Assembly (NCBI RefSeq): GCF_033807575.1
Contig: NC_084711.1
Span: 434,001-498,000, forward strand
Direction: 5' to 3'
DNA from: Cydia pomonella
Taxonomy: Eukaryota; Arthropoda; Insecta; Lepidoptera; Tortricidae
DNA length: 64,000 nt
Shown: positions 59,801-64,000 of the stretch, piece after piece
Numbering within the stretch: position 1 is the first letter of the stretch
Layout of the letters: each line of letters starts with the position of its first letter
Translations under genes and position numbers: made by a program
Notes under the pieces: generated by a model
Database searches by the model: none
Seen by the model: the letters and a program-made list of their open reading frames with translations, nothing else
What the model was told of the DNA's origin: nothing

Positions 59801-60271
59801 CATAAAGTTGCTTATTATGATATCCGTTTCATAGTTTAATTTAAACAGAAAAGAGATAAGATAATACCTATCGCAGTGGGAAGTGCAACGAAATATCTGA
59901 ACATACTTCTATAGGCAAAAAAGTAGTATATTACACACCTAGGGCAGTAAAGTAAGAAGTTTCTCCTCGGCCGTTAATTACGTGTGATTAGAGGCTTTCT
60001 TATTTACAGGCCCAGGTGTGTATACATATTTTCTGTCCGACGGAGCCGGAAAGTGGCAACTTCTTTTAGCGCAGCGGGCCGAAAGTTTACGCTTTTCGGC
60101 CTGGGGGCAGAAAATATATTTTTAAACACGTTTTCCACGAGATGGCCACTGAACTAGTGTTTTTTTTTATATTTAATAGTGCATAAACTTACCGGCATTG
60201 CTTAAAGCAACCAAGCTAATAACGGTCAGGATTGCGCCTAAACACGGCGCCATCACACGGTCGCCTCTCAT
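24146..60271 (-). CDS. Secreted VWC-domain protein with a long mucin-like tail, 1071 residues, five coding exons
   Basis: The exons in order of transcription are 60193..60271, 29621..29674, 28808..28987, 27233..27424 and 24146..26856. Every intron is in phase 1 and the joined length is 3216 bases including the stop. The protein has a signal peptide (1-26, MRGDRVMAPCLGAILTVISL...ALSNA), a linker with an N-V-T sequon (27-44), two VWC domains with ten cysteines each (45-104 and 105-168), and a Ser/Thr/Pro-rich tail (170-1071) with no cysteine-rich domain, membrane span or GPI-like end. VWC modules bind extracellular matrix or BMP-type ligands. The tail should be heavily O-glycosylated. A secreted matrix, cuticle-associated or mucin-type role is inferred, comparable to insect tenectin-like VWC-mucins, but orthology is unproven. 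An acceptor (GTTTCAG at 60273..) directly before the ATG shows that at least one untranslated exon lies upstream. Intron 1 is about 30.5 kb and full of transposons. Confidence 0.85.
27233..27424 (-). CDS. Coding exon 4: second VWC domain
   Basis: A 192-base, phase 1-1 exon sits between GCGTTTCCCAG and GTAAAC. It encodes a complete VWC domain of 64 residues with ten cysteines (positions 106, 126, 129, 131, 138, 143, 149, 158, 159, 165), including DPCRVCYCQGGEVVC and GRCCPEYDNC. The real exon starts upstream of the GTG codon at 27404, because the first cysteine (ECEQEGRV) is encoded before it. Confidence 0.9.
27838..27950 (+). repeat. Dispersed repeat in the intron between VWC exons
   Basis: GGCAAATGAGCAGACGAGTC, GTCTGATGGTAA and ACACCAGAGGGGTTGTAAGT form a unit whose relative lies at 38293..38410 (GGCAAACAAGCACACGGCCC, GCCTGATGATAA, CCAGAGGAGTCACATGCG). 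It is non-coding and typical of moth genomes. Confidence 0.6.
28609..28785 (-). pseudogene. Dead duplicate of the first VWC exon
   Basis: This repeats exon 3 from GTAGTCTATAAGC through GACACGTTCACGG, CAGGAGCGCTG, GAGCCGCGTCCAGGTTGCAA and GATCATTGCTGT to CAGTGTGGTGAGT. It lacks the acceptor and the first ~18 bases of the exon. It has frame-breaking insertions and deletions in the middle, and TCTATTAGTCTTCCGTGTG replaces the CCTACGTA before the last cysteine. It keeps a good donor. A 70-codon open frame through it (28541..28750) is in the wrong frame and is not a VWC sequence. Confidence 0.8.
28808..28987 (-). CDS. Coding exon 3: first VWC domain
   Basis: A 180-base, phase 1-1 exon sits between GGTATTTCAG and GTTAGT. 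It encodes one complete VWC domain with ten cysteines (protein positions 47, 66, 69, 71, 78, 83, 89, 98, 99, 104), including the C-x2-C-x-C start and the CCP near the end (HCCPTYQC). The GC content is much higher than in the introns. A dead duplicate of this exon lies 23 bases downstream at 28609..28785. Confidence 0.9.
29621..29674 (-). CDS. Coding exon 2 of the VWC-mucin gene (18-residue linker)
   Basis: The small exon lies between the acceptor TTGTTGTTGCAG and the donor GAAG/GTGAGC, 54 bases long, phase 1 at both ends. It reads GPLGPLPNVTSEDVGLKE, with one N-glycosylation sequon. It joins in frame to the next exon to give KEGSCVLGDVVY, a normal entry into a VWC domain. That fit is the strongest support for it. 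Confidence 0.8.
29675..31355 (-). other. Start of giant intron 1, no element delimited
   Basis: No exon or repeat is clear. The stretch 30346..30552 is more GC-rich and open in one plus-strand frame, but shows no splice pattern and no recognisable protein. Confidence 0.4.
31360..31515. repeat. MITE-B copy 1
   Basis: CCGGGTCTAGGCCGAACGGT and GCCGAGACGTCCGACACTT on the left pair with AAGTGTCGGACGGATCGGCC and CGGACCCGGACCG on the right. Relatives are at 37662..37790 and 45128..45232. This is a non-coding foldback element. Confidence 0.6.
32155..32285. promoter_or_regulatory. CpG-rich island in intron 1
   Basis: In AT-rich surroundings this block is dominated by CG dinucleotides (CGGCGCACGCGCCGGCGCCC, GCCGCGCGCCCCG). 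It contains TTTCAGTCAG, an arthropod initiator-like TCAGT on the plus strand at 32238..32242. It could be an internal promoter or other regulatory DNA. No open frame or TATA supports this further. Confidence 0.3.
32286..33550. other. Intronic stretch without clear features
   Basis: No exon or RNA gene is visible. Near 33350 a short run (GGGGAACCCCGATGCG-like) resembles the end of a LINE coding region on the plus strand, but it is too short to call. Confidence 0.35.
33555..33660 (+). repeat. Dispersed remnant, third copy
   Basis: ACATGGACGCGAAATTTGAA, CACTTATAAAAG and CTTAAGAACCGGGCCATCTT are shared in order with 18825..18910 and 6170..6260. Confidence 0.45.
33952..34142. repeat. MITE-A, copy 3 (191 bp)
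   Basis: This has the same ends (GTACCCCTAGTGTAAAT / ATTTGCACTAGGGGTAC), the same length and the same foldback body as copies 1 and 2. An 86-codon open frame (33986..34246) runs through it by chance. Confidence 0.85.
34150..35780. other. Intronic stretch, mostly featureless
   Basis: No exon is visible. At 35600..35670 lies a half element starting GGCCTACCGCGAAACGCGAA, which resembles one end of the foldback element at 44829..44956. Confidence 0.35.
35787..35947. repeat. MITE-C, 161-bp foldback element
   Basis: Ends GTACAGTCGAGTTCATAAAT (left) and ATTTATGAACTCGACTGTAC (right) are exact inverted repeats of about 20 bases. They enclose a non-coding body. Confidence 0.7.
35950..37655. other. 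Intronic stretch without recognisable features
   Basis: AT-rich sequence with no open frame of protein-like composition. CTGACTGTACTTTTCTTTCA / ACAGACAACTGATACTCATC near 36830..36870 recurs diverged at 38065..38110 with the following GCTCGATGGTA-like segment. This points to an undescribed dispersed repeat of a few hundred bases. Confidence 0.4.
37662..37790. repeat. MITE-B copy 2
   Basis: ACTAGAACAGTCCGGGTTCA, GGCCGAGGCTTCCGACACTT and, on the right, GGCCGGGCCATTCTAGAGT match the copies at 31360 and 45128. Confidence 0.55.
37915..38010 (+). mobile_element. SINE-1 tail-half fragment
   Basis: TATTTAAGTATTTTCTAGTA, CACAAGCCTTATTGAACTTA and GTCCTATAACATTTATTT correspond to the 3' half of SINE-1. 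The tRNA-like head is absent. Confidence 0.6.
38293..38415 (+). repeat. Dispersed repeat, relative of 27838..27950
   Basis: The segment contains GTGGCAAACAAGCACACGGC, CCGCCTGATGATAAGCAGTC and AACTCCAGAGGAGTCACATG. It is non-coding. Confidence 0.6.
39240..39382 (-). mobile_element. RTE-type LINE fragment
   Basis: The minus strand reads MPQVKRGRGRLRRRWWDELY, then a segment ending REALAQQWHTITG. This is the same C-terminal region as at 20345..20690, from a different copy. It is open but isolated. Confidence 0.7.
39385..40260. other. Intronic stretch without clear features
   Basis: Nothing supportable beyond AT-rich non-coding DNA. Confidence 0.4.
40264..40862. repeat. Dispersed 'GGGTTCCGTA' repeat, copy 2 (inverted relative to copy 1)
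   Basis: The unit starts AGGGTTCCGTAGTCAACTAG, then a GTCTGTCTGTCTGTCGG run. It contains CACTTTATCAAG-like and poly-C blocks matching 4178..4749 in reverse, and ends near GTGACGGAAGATTT. It is longer than a simple repeat and has no coding frame. Confidence 0.7.
40870..43790. other. Intronic stretch with a probable LINE tail
   Basis: At 41628..41760 the minus strand looks like a LINE 3' UTR: TGGGCTAGATAAGAAGCC and AAATAAATGATATTTTATTT, ending in A/T simple sequence. Otherwise no feature is clear. Confidence 0.35.
43800..44195. repeat. 396-bp TIR element with GGGCTTGTGCACAAAT ends
   Basis: The left end GGGCTTGTGCACAAATTACG is mirrored by ATTTGTGCACAAGCCC on the right. The interior has G-runs near the left end (GGGGGAGAGGGGGGTCACG) and C-runs near the right end (GGGGGACCCCCGTCC). 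A 126-codon open frame (43788..44168) covers the element but has no domain-like pattern and shares its ends. It is treated as chance. Confidence 0.75.
44505..44695 (-). mobile_element. tRNA-headed SINE (SINE-2), copy 1
   Basis: On the minus strand the head reads GTGGCCTAGCGGTAAGAGCG, TCCGACTTGCAATCCGGAGG, TCGCGGGTTCAAACCCCGGC. It has A and B boxes and a foldable anticodon arm (anticodon-like TGC). The body runs CGTACCAATG ... GGTGAAGGAAAACATTGTGA ... AATAAGGCCTAGTTTACCCT. A second copy is at 63255..63455. The body replaces the acceptor-stem 3' half, so it is not a tRNA gene. Confidence 0.85.
44829..44956. repeat. Foldback element with GGACCTACCGCGAACACC ends
   Basis: Left GGACCTACCGCGAACACCAA and right TTCGGTGTTCGCGGTAGGCC are inverted repeats, and inner blocks (ATCTTTCTC / GAGAAAGAT) also pair. 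A half copy is at 35600..35670. Confidence 0.65.
45128..45232. repeat. MITE-B copy 3
   Basis: GCGTACTAGGACTGTTTAGC, ACCGGGCCGAAGTGGCTGTC and TCGGACGCCTCGGCCCGGAC, ending CGTTCTAGTACGAG, form a foldback related to 31360 and 37662. Confidence 0.55.
48008..48285 (-). mobile_element. SINE-1, second full copy, nested in hAT-1
   Basis: This is nearly the same sequence as 17199..17474, head, body and (TTA)n tail included (tail at 48008..48035). It is inserted within hAT-1 just beyond the internal TAGGGTTTGCAAT motif. Confidence 0.85.
48545..49320 (-). mobile_element. LINE-B fragment inside hAT-1
   Basis: The minus-strand translation in shifting frames gives GYPDDL near 49290 (a degenerate copy of the reverse-transcriptase Y-x-D-D-L box). 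It continues KARIVE, IDVRIQNALGCSAALRRVL (about 49000), a KLISRLSMIQVYKTIIRF segment and a final WCRIEQSDVVLVSKAKILFG. Many stops and frameshifts are present. The family matches the tail at 3598..3752. Confidence 0.65.
51112..51276. repeat. Foldback element nested in hAT-2
   Basis: GAAAACGGGACTTAAT at the left end and ATTAAGTCCCGTTTTC at the right end are exact inverted repeats enclosing about 130 bases. Confidence 0.7.
51338..51763. repeat. Second foldback element nested in hAT-2
   Basis: AAATGCGTGTAATCCGAGTT, TGCTCCATTCCAGGAGGTAT and GCATA on the left pair with TATGCATACCCCCCGGGATG, GAGCAAACTTGGATTACACG and CATTT on the right. The arms are about 45 bases. No coding frame. Confidence 0.75.
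52945..53065. repeat. Dispersed repeat fragment (relative of 7590..7780)
   Basis: GGGGTCCGTTTTAAGGCATA, GTGTTTTGGATCAGG and a poly-T run ending TTTTTTTGCCCG echo the order of blocks at 7590..7740. Confidence 0.4.
53642..53785. repeat. MITE-D, foldback element with ~50-bp arms
   Basis: GCGGCCGGCAAAACATCCCA and CTTTGTCGCTTGCCATAAGG on the left pair with CCTTATGGCAAGCGACAAAG and TGGGACGTTTTGCCGGCCGC on the right. The centre is about 40 bases. Confidence 0.8.
53940..54070 (-). mobile_element. LINE 3' end fragment
   Basis: The minus strand ends in GTGTGCAATAAATAGTATTT followed by a (GTATT)n run at 53945..53965, a typical LINE 3' tail. The upstream part is purine-rich on the plus strand (GAGGAGGAGGAAGGGG). 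Confidence 0.5.
54555..54665 (+). mobile_element. LINE 3' end fragment
   Basis: TAGTTGACTGGTAGAGAATG, CATTAAGTCTACCATTTGTA and TTGTGCAATAAAGTTGAAAT match the 3' terminus at 4985..5135 (reverse) and 19590..19665. Confidence 0.6.
55021..55326 (+). repeat. Direct duplication, second copy with GC-rich insert
   Basis: Unit one (55021..55140) and unit two (55153..55326) share ACCGGCTACGTAC, CGGCTAGCTGAGGAC and CTAGGACCCA in order. Unit two carries about 55 extra bases of very GC-rich sequence (CCGCTCGCCCCGCCCGCGCC). The function is unknown, and no open frame spans both. Confidence 0.6.
55789..55895. repeat. MITE-E (CACCATCCAG/CTGGATG ends)
   Basis: GGCCACATGCACCATCCAGA on the left and CCTGGATGACGCAAGTCACC on the right are inverted. 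The body is made of TTAACCCCGGG-like words (ACTCGGGGTTAACC, TTAACCCCGAGT). It resembles a common moth foldback family. Confidence 0.65.
56158..56216 (+). pseudogene. tRNA-like sequence, probable SINE head
   Basis: GCTTAGCGGCCTAGGCATTT (A-box region), GTCGCGTAAACAGAGGGCGC and TGGTTCGATTCCAGG (B box) fit a tRNA D-arm to T-arm layout. There is no acceptor stem pairing that I can close. It is therefore read as a SINE head, not a functional tRNA. Confidence 0.55.
57545..57640 (-). other. CpG-rich open patch, possible exon
   Basis: In AT-rich intron DNA this patch reads on the minus strand as GVGVFRASGGAGTSAGRLGL followed by SGRLMDM. An acceptor-like ACTTTTAG lies just upstream, and ATG/GTACGG is a weak donor downstream. 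It is high in third-position G/C. It could be a cassette exon of the VWC-mucin gene, an exon of another transcript, or chance. The phases do not fit the 1-1 pattern of that gene. Confidence 0.25.
59450..59520. other. Short G+C extreme block
   Basis: CCGACCGGCCGGCCGCGGCC followed by CGGGGCGGGCCGGGCGCGTC stands out from AT-rich flanks. It lies about 0.75 kb on the intron side of the signal-peptide exon. There is no open frame; a regulatory or repeat origin cannot be told apart. Confidence 0.4.
60193..60271 (-). CDS. Coding exon 1 of the VWC-mucin gene (signal peptide)
   Basis: The ATG follows a good acceptor (TTCCTTGTTTCAG, then A, then ATG). It encodes 26 residues with a hydrophobic core and a Ser-Asn-Ala end suited to signal peptidase. 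It then leaves one base (G) before the donor GTAAGT, so the intron is in phase 1. The RGD triplet in MRGDRV lies in the signal peptide and will not be displayed. Confidence 0.85.
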
Positions 60272-60452
60272 TCTGAAACAAGGAAATTAAAATTATAAAA
60301 TATAGGAAGAGAAACAGAAAAGTATATAAAAACCAGTTCAGCCATTTAGGGAGTTGGGAGGTAACAAAGAGATATTCGGGTCAAACACAATTTTGAAACA
60401 GGTCACAATACAATAAAGGACCATGGGCAACTTTGTATGGAGCCTGGACCCA

Positions 60453-60843
60453 ACGCCAACAGAAATGAGAGTAAGGTCATTAGATAGGTATTTCTATGCA
60501 CTTCATTTTGTTCTATGGGCACCAAGCGGAATTCCATTGCAGAACTGAGATATTGGTATTTTAGCCAAAATGTCGTCACCCTTATTACCTAGGCAATAGA
60601 GTCCAAGTAAGTAAATTAATTACTGCAGGGTAGATGTTCGCGCACCGCCGGGCGAGCACACTGAATGATTTGCCGCGCTGGCCCGGCGGTGGACTATATT
60701 GCCTAGGTAATAAGGGTGACGACATTTTGACTAAAATACCAATATCTCAGTTCTGCAATGGAATTTCGCTTGGTGCCCATAGAACGAAATGAAGTACATA
60801 GAAATACCTATCTAATGACCTTACTCTCAACTCTGTTGGTATT
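60453..60843. repeat. Large inverted repeat with ~146-bp arms upstream of the signal-peptide exon
   Basis: 60453..60598 and 60697..60843 are nearly perfect inverted copies (for example GAGAGTAAGGTCATTAGATA / TATCTAATGACCTTACTCTC and TTACCTAGGCAATA / TATTGCCTAGGTAA). A GC-rich centre of about 98 bases separates them (GCACCGCCGGGCGAGCACAC). It lies 180 bases above the first coding exon, in the 5' UTR intron. Confidence 0.8.
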
Positions 60844-60859
60844 GGGGCCATTTTGACGC

Positions 60860-62085
60860 ATAGTTCTTTAACGACTCTGGTACATAGATATCCCGTTTTT
60901 CTTATTTGAGTCTCAAGTACTGAATAAATGTCTCCTGCCTGTAAAGGTGCTGCCTAAAAATTAGCTTTGGATTCTCTTTACTTTGCGATGTCTACAGGAA
61001 AGACGCGAATGAGTTTGCTATAACATGTGAATTCAATTCCCATTCAAAATTTTGCAACAGTAAAAGTCACAGTTTCTACTCAAAAAGTACGGGGCAATAT
61101 CTGAATGATATCATTTATTTTAGTTATCATTCGCGCGTTCATTTCGCTCCGTCTCGAATGAGAACAATATGAATTCATTAAGATATCATTTTGATGTCAA
61201 AATGTAGGTTTGAATAGGCCTCCAAGGAAATGTAATTTGTTATTCAGATATATTAATCACTCGTCAATCATTTCACAATGTCGTGACACATTATTGACAC
61301 TTAACGACATTCCTGGGAACCGGGGTTTACCCAGCTGGCTCTCATCTTACGTTTACTTATTTAAATGCACGGAGTAATGTTTACAAATACGCGTATAGTT
61401 ATATGTTTAACCGGTGATTCATTACTTTTGTGCCTCAAAATGACGACATGACTGAAACTAAATACTATACTCTCGAAGAATCATAAATTAAAATATTGAT
61501 ATCGAGTCACTCACTCAATTTGGTCGAGTTTTGCCCGATATTTTTCGATCTACTATGATTCTTTATCCTCCTGGATCCCAGAAACATTGTTTTGTTTTTG
61601 AATTTGGAACCATGTCTTGTTTAGTGAATGTTAAAAATAACGTTTGGAATTTGTCCTTTATAAAGGCCTCTGGGACACAGGGTGAAATTTTAATCACTAG
61701 CCATACCCTGCGTATTGACTTTTAAGTATAAATCATACTGAACAATTTTTATCATGGGACCCATGCCGAAATCGCAAAAAATTTTTTGGCTCGCCCATAG
61801 AAATCAACGCCTTCATCAGCCGGAATGTATGAAACAGCTAAATTTTTTTTTCGGGTTTTCAGCATTGGTGCCATAATTAAAGTTGTTCAGTATCAACCGT
61901 GCGCTACACAGGCCCAGGCATGCTAATTTGCAAGAGTGGCCAGTAAAGCATATTAAAATATTTATCATAAATATATTTTAAAATGCATTAAACTTATTTC
62001 AGATCTACTGAACTCAGTCTCTAATTGTAACTTTTCAGATAATTTATTTAAAGAGATACTGACAAACACATGTTTAGTTTTGTTT
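60860..62085. other. Gene-free stretch
   Basis: Near 61180..61230 is a diverged relative of the TGATGTCACAATATAAG repeat at 6670. The open frame 61531..61725 shows no protein-like pattern. Confidence 0.4.
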
Positions 62086-62089
62086 AACA

Positions 62090-62320
62090 TTTCAGTCGAA
62101 TTCATAGAAAATTCAAAGGTGTATATGAAGTCCCCAATCCGTATTGGGCTAGCGTGGGGACTATAGCCCAAGCCCTCGTGTATGAGAGGAGGCCTGTGAA
62201 TTAATAGAAAATACAAAGATGTATGTGAAGTCCCCAATCCGCATTGGGCTAGCGTGGGGACTATAGCCCAAGCCCTCACGTATGAGAGGAGGCCTGTGCC
62301 CAGCAGTCGGAACAAGGCTG
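62090..62320 (-). mobile_element. Tandemly duplicated RTE-type LINE 3' end
   Basis: The plus strand carries AAGTCCCCAATCCGYATTGG, GCTAGCGTGGGGACTATAGC and CGTATGAGAGGAGGCCTGTG twice, about 113 bases apart. Only the second is followed by CCCAGCAGTCGGAACAAGGC and TGAATTATTATTAG. This is the 3' end of an RTE-like element. The repeat direction, by its TTATTATTA tail, is plus-strand, although the open frame 61965..62315 is on the minus strand. Confidence 0.55.
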
Positions 62321-62488
62321 AATTATTATTAGTAATAGAAAATTAAAAATTGTTATAACAACGATATATTAACGTAACGTATAACGTAATATTTGAAGAT
62401 TAAAATACCAATTAAGTTATATACAGTAACAAAATGTTACGTCAACGACTACGACTGTTGTCAATATGTGACGTCAACGTTGCCCGGC

Positions 62489-62620
62489 TGCAGTATTGCA
62501 GCACGACATTACTGCCGACTGCATTGATGCCGCAAATGTAGAAATCCGGCAGCAACAAAAATTTTGACAATTATGTCAGTAATGCAGTCGGCAGTAATGT
62601 CGCGCCGTATTACTGCTGTA
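62489..62620. repeat. Foldback element (GACATTACTGCCGACTGCAT arms)
   Basis: The arm CGACATTACTGCCGACTGCA at 62504..62523 is matched inverted by TGCAGTCGGCAGTAATGTCG at 62583..62602. The outer parts (TGCAGTATTGCAG / ATTACTGCTG) pair loosely. Confidence 0.7.
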
Positions 62621-63254
62621 ATCTGAATCCAAACGGTACCTGTAGAAATCCACGAGCAACGAGCCGTCAAATTTTAAATTGACTTATTGCTTGATGCATC
62701 CTATATAGATTTCTAAATATATACGATAGATTGACAGCACAAAAAAATAATTGAACATGCGAATTGCATTCGTTAGCAAAAAAGCAGGTGCGAGCAGTCA
62801 CTGACCCGACTCCAGCGCAACCAGATCTGTCACCGTCATAACCCGCCAGTTTAAGTTTGATCTTCTTTTATTCACAGTTGTATGGGAGCCAGGGTCAGGT
62901 ATTGCTGGTCCTAAACTTGCAGTTGGTAAGCGATTGGAGGTTCAGCATCCTGATAACGGGATCAGCGCGTCAAGAGAGTAAATACTGAGTTAGGTCTGCT
63001 AACTTATTAGAGGTTTTAGGATACGAAAGACATTCAACTAACTTTTTGGTTAGTATAGATTTATATTGTATCGAGCATTTTCTGAAACTAACTCACTCAT
63101 TAAATGTAAAAGATTTGTTCTTTCTTCTGCTTCTTCCTCGCGTTGTCCCGGCATTTTGCCACGGCTCATGGGAGCCTGGGGTCCGCTTGGCAACTAATCC
63201 CGAGAATTGCCGCAGGCACTAGTTTTTACGAAAGCGACTGCCATCTGACCTTTC

Positions 63255-63455
63255 AACCCAGAGGATAAACTAGGCCTTATTGGGATTAGCCCGGTTTCCT
63301 CACGATGTTTTCCTTCACCGCAAAGCGACTGCTGAATATCAAATGATATTTCGTACATAAGTTCTGAAAAACTCATTGGTACGAGCTGGGGTTTGAGCCC
63401 GCGACCTCCGGATAGTAAGTCGCACGCTCTTACCGCTAGGCCACCAGCGCTTCTA
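63255..63455 (-). mobile_element. SINE-2, copy 2
   Basis: This has the same head and body as 44505..44695: GTGGCCTAGCGGTAAGAGCG, GGTCGCGGGTTCAAGCC-type box B with mutations (GGTCGCGGGCTCAAACCCCA), and AATAAGGCCTAGTTTATCCT at the tail end. The 96-codon minus-strand open frame (63194..63484) runs through it and is not a gene. Confidence 0.85.
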
Positions 63456-63615
63456 AGAGATTTGTTATTTAAAGTGTTATACATATGTAAAGGGTCTTCT
63501 ATACCTTTTTAGAAAGACTGTTACGAATCAAACAAACCCTATAGTCCTCCAATTGAAATGTGTCTAAATTAAAGAAACGTTTAGTGCTCATAGGCTAATG
63601 CATGATTTAGGTAAA

Positions 63616-63755
63616 GTACTCTCTTCGAGCATTTTATAGGGTATTTGATCATTGATATTTTGAAGCATTTTATTTGGCTCAGAAAGGTTTTGAAAGTTAC
63701 CTTTCTGAGCCTAAGCTACCTACCACATACCACATAAAATGCTCGAAGAGAGTAC
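63616..63755. repeat. Foldback element (GTACTCTCTTCGAGCATTTTA arms, 21 bp)
   Basis: 63616..63636 and 63735..63755 are exact inverted repeats. A nested hairpin (GGCTCAGAAAGG ... CCTTTCTGAGCC) lies within. Confidence 0.75.
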
Positions 63756-63885
63756 TTAAATATGTATCATATCATCATCAAATATAATTACGACCTCACG
63801 GAAATGACACTTTTTAAATTAGTAGTACATACTACTTATAAATATATCGCTAGACTATTTTAAGTTTACAAATAAATTAGTACCG

Positions 63886-64000
63886 ATGACCCGTTTCCGT
63901 CCATCAGTTAGAAAGTTCTACAATCAATCAATTGAAGTAATTGACAACGGACACCCATTTCGCTTTCAGATTGAGATGGACGCTATCTACGACCCCGATA
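63886..64000 (+). CDS. Possible partial coding exon running off the right edge
   Basis: From ATG at 63886 a frame of 38 codons stays open to the window end. It has protein-like composition (FRPSVRKFYNQSIEVIDNGH, then PFRFQIEMDAIYDPD). Alternatively an exon begins after CGCTTTCAG at 63969, in the same frame. I recognise no family. It could equally be a retrotransposon coding end. Confidence 0.3.
   Translation, partial: MTRFRPSVRKFYNQSIEVIDNGHPFRFQIEMDAIYDPD

Noticed and set aside
1..64000. CRISPR array, bacterial operon or virus-derived gene
   Set aside because: No regularly spaced direct repeats, no Shine-Dalgarno-led gene clusters, and no capsid-, envelope- or polymerase-like frame other than LINE reverse-transcriptase remnants.

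Overview
The window looks like intergenic-to-genic DNA of a moth or butterfly (Lepidoptera). It is AT-rich, split into exons and introns, and crowded with the short inverted-repeat transposons, tRNA-headed SINEs and broken non-LTR retrotransposons typical of lepidopteran genomes. There are no operons or other bacterial features. I cannot name the family or species from the sequence.

Only three protein genes can be supported. (1) On the + strand, about 11.2-14.0 kb, is a two-coding-exon gene for a 95-residue secreted peptide (12009..12152 joined to 13550..13693). Its first coding exon is followed by a tandem row of at least five extra copies that decay with distance. (2) On the - strand, 16366..16536, is a single-exon 56-residue secreted peptide with a six-cysteine, knottin-like pattern. 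(3) On the - strand, 24146..60271, is a five-coding-exon gene for a secreted protein of 1071 residues: signal peptide, short linker, two von Willebrand factor C (VWC) domains of ten cysteines each, and a very long Ser/Thr-rich mucin-like tail in one exon. All its introns lie in phase 1, and its first coding intron is about 30.5 kb. A possible fourth coding stretch runs off the right edge (63886..64000).

Layout: 0-11 kb is repeat-rich with no gene. 11-14 kb holds the small secreted peptide and its exon relics. 15-16.6 kb holds a TTAA-flanked inverted-repeat element and the cysteine-rich peptide. 17-22 kb is SINE and LINE debris. 22.9-30 kb holds the 3' UTR and the four downstream exons of the VWC-mucin gene, including a dead duplicate of a VWC exon. 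30-60 kb is its giant intron, full of transposons. 60-64 kb holds the signal-peptide exon, a large inverted repeat just upstream, and more repeats.

The most informative structure is in the giant intron, 45.65-52.87 kb. A LINE tail is interrupted by two DNA transposons with readable termini and target duplications. The first contains a hAT-like element, which itself contains a SINE and an unrelated LINE fragment, so the order of insertion can be read directly. A second notable feature is a repeat family (9.5 kb and 19.7 kb) that has captured part of a 5S rRNA gene. I found no clear evidence for a wholly new multi-gene system. The best leads are the decaying exon array, the knottin-like peptide, the VWC-mucin gene and the nested transposons.
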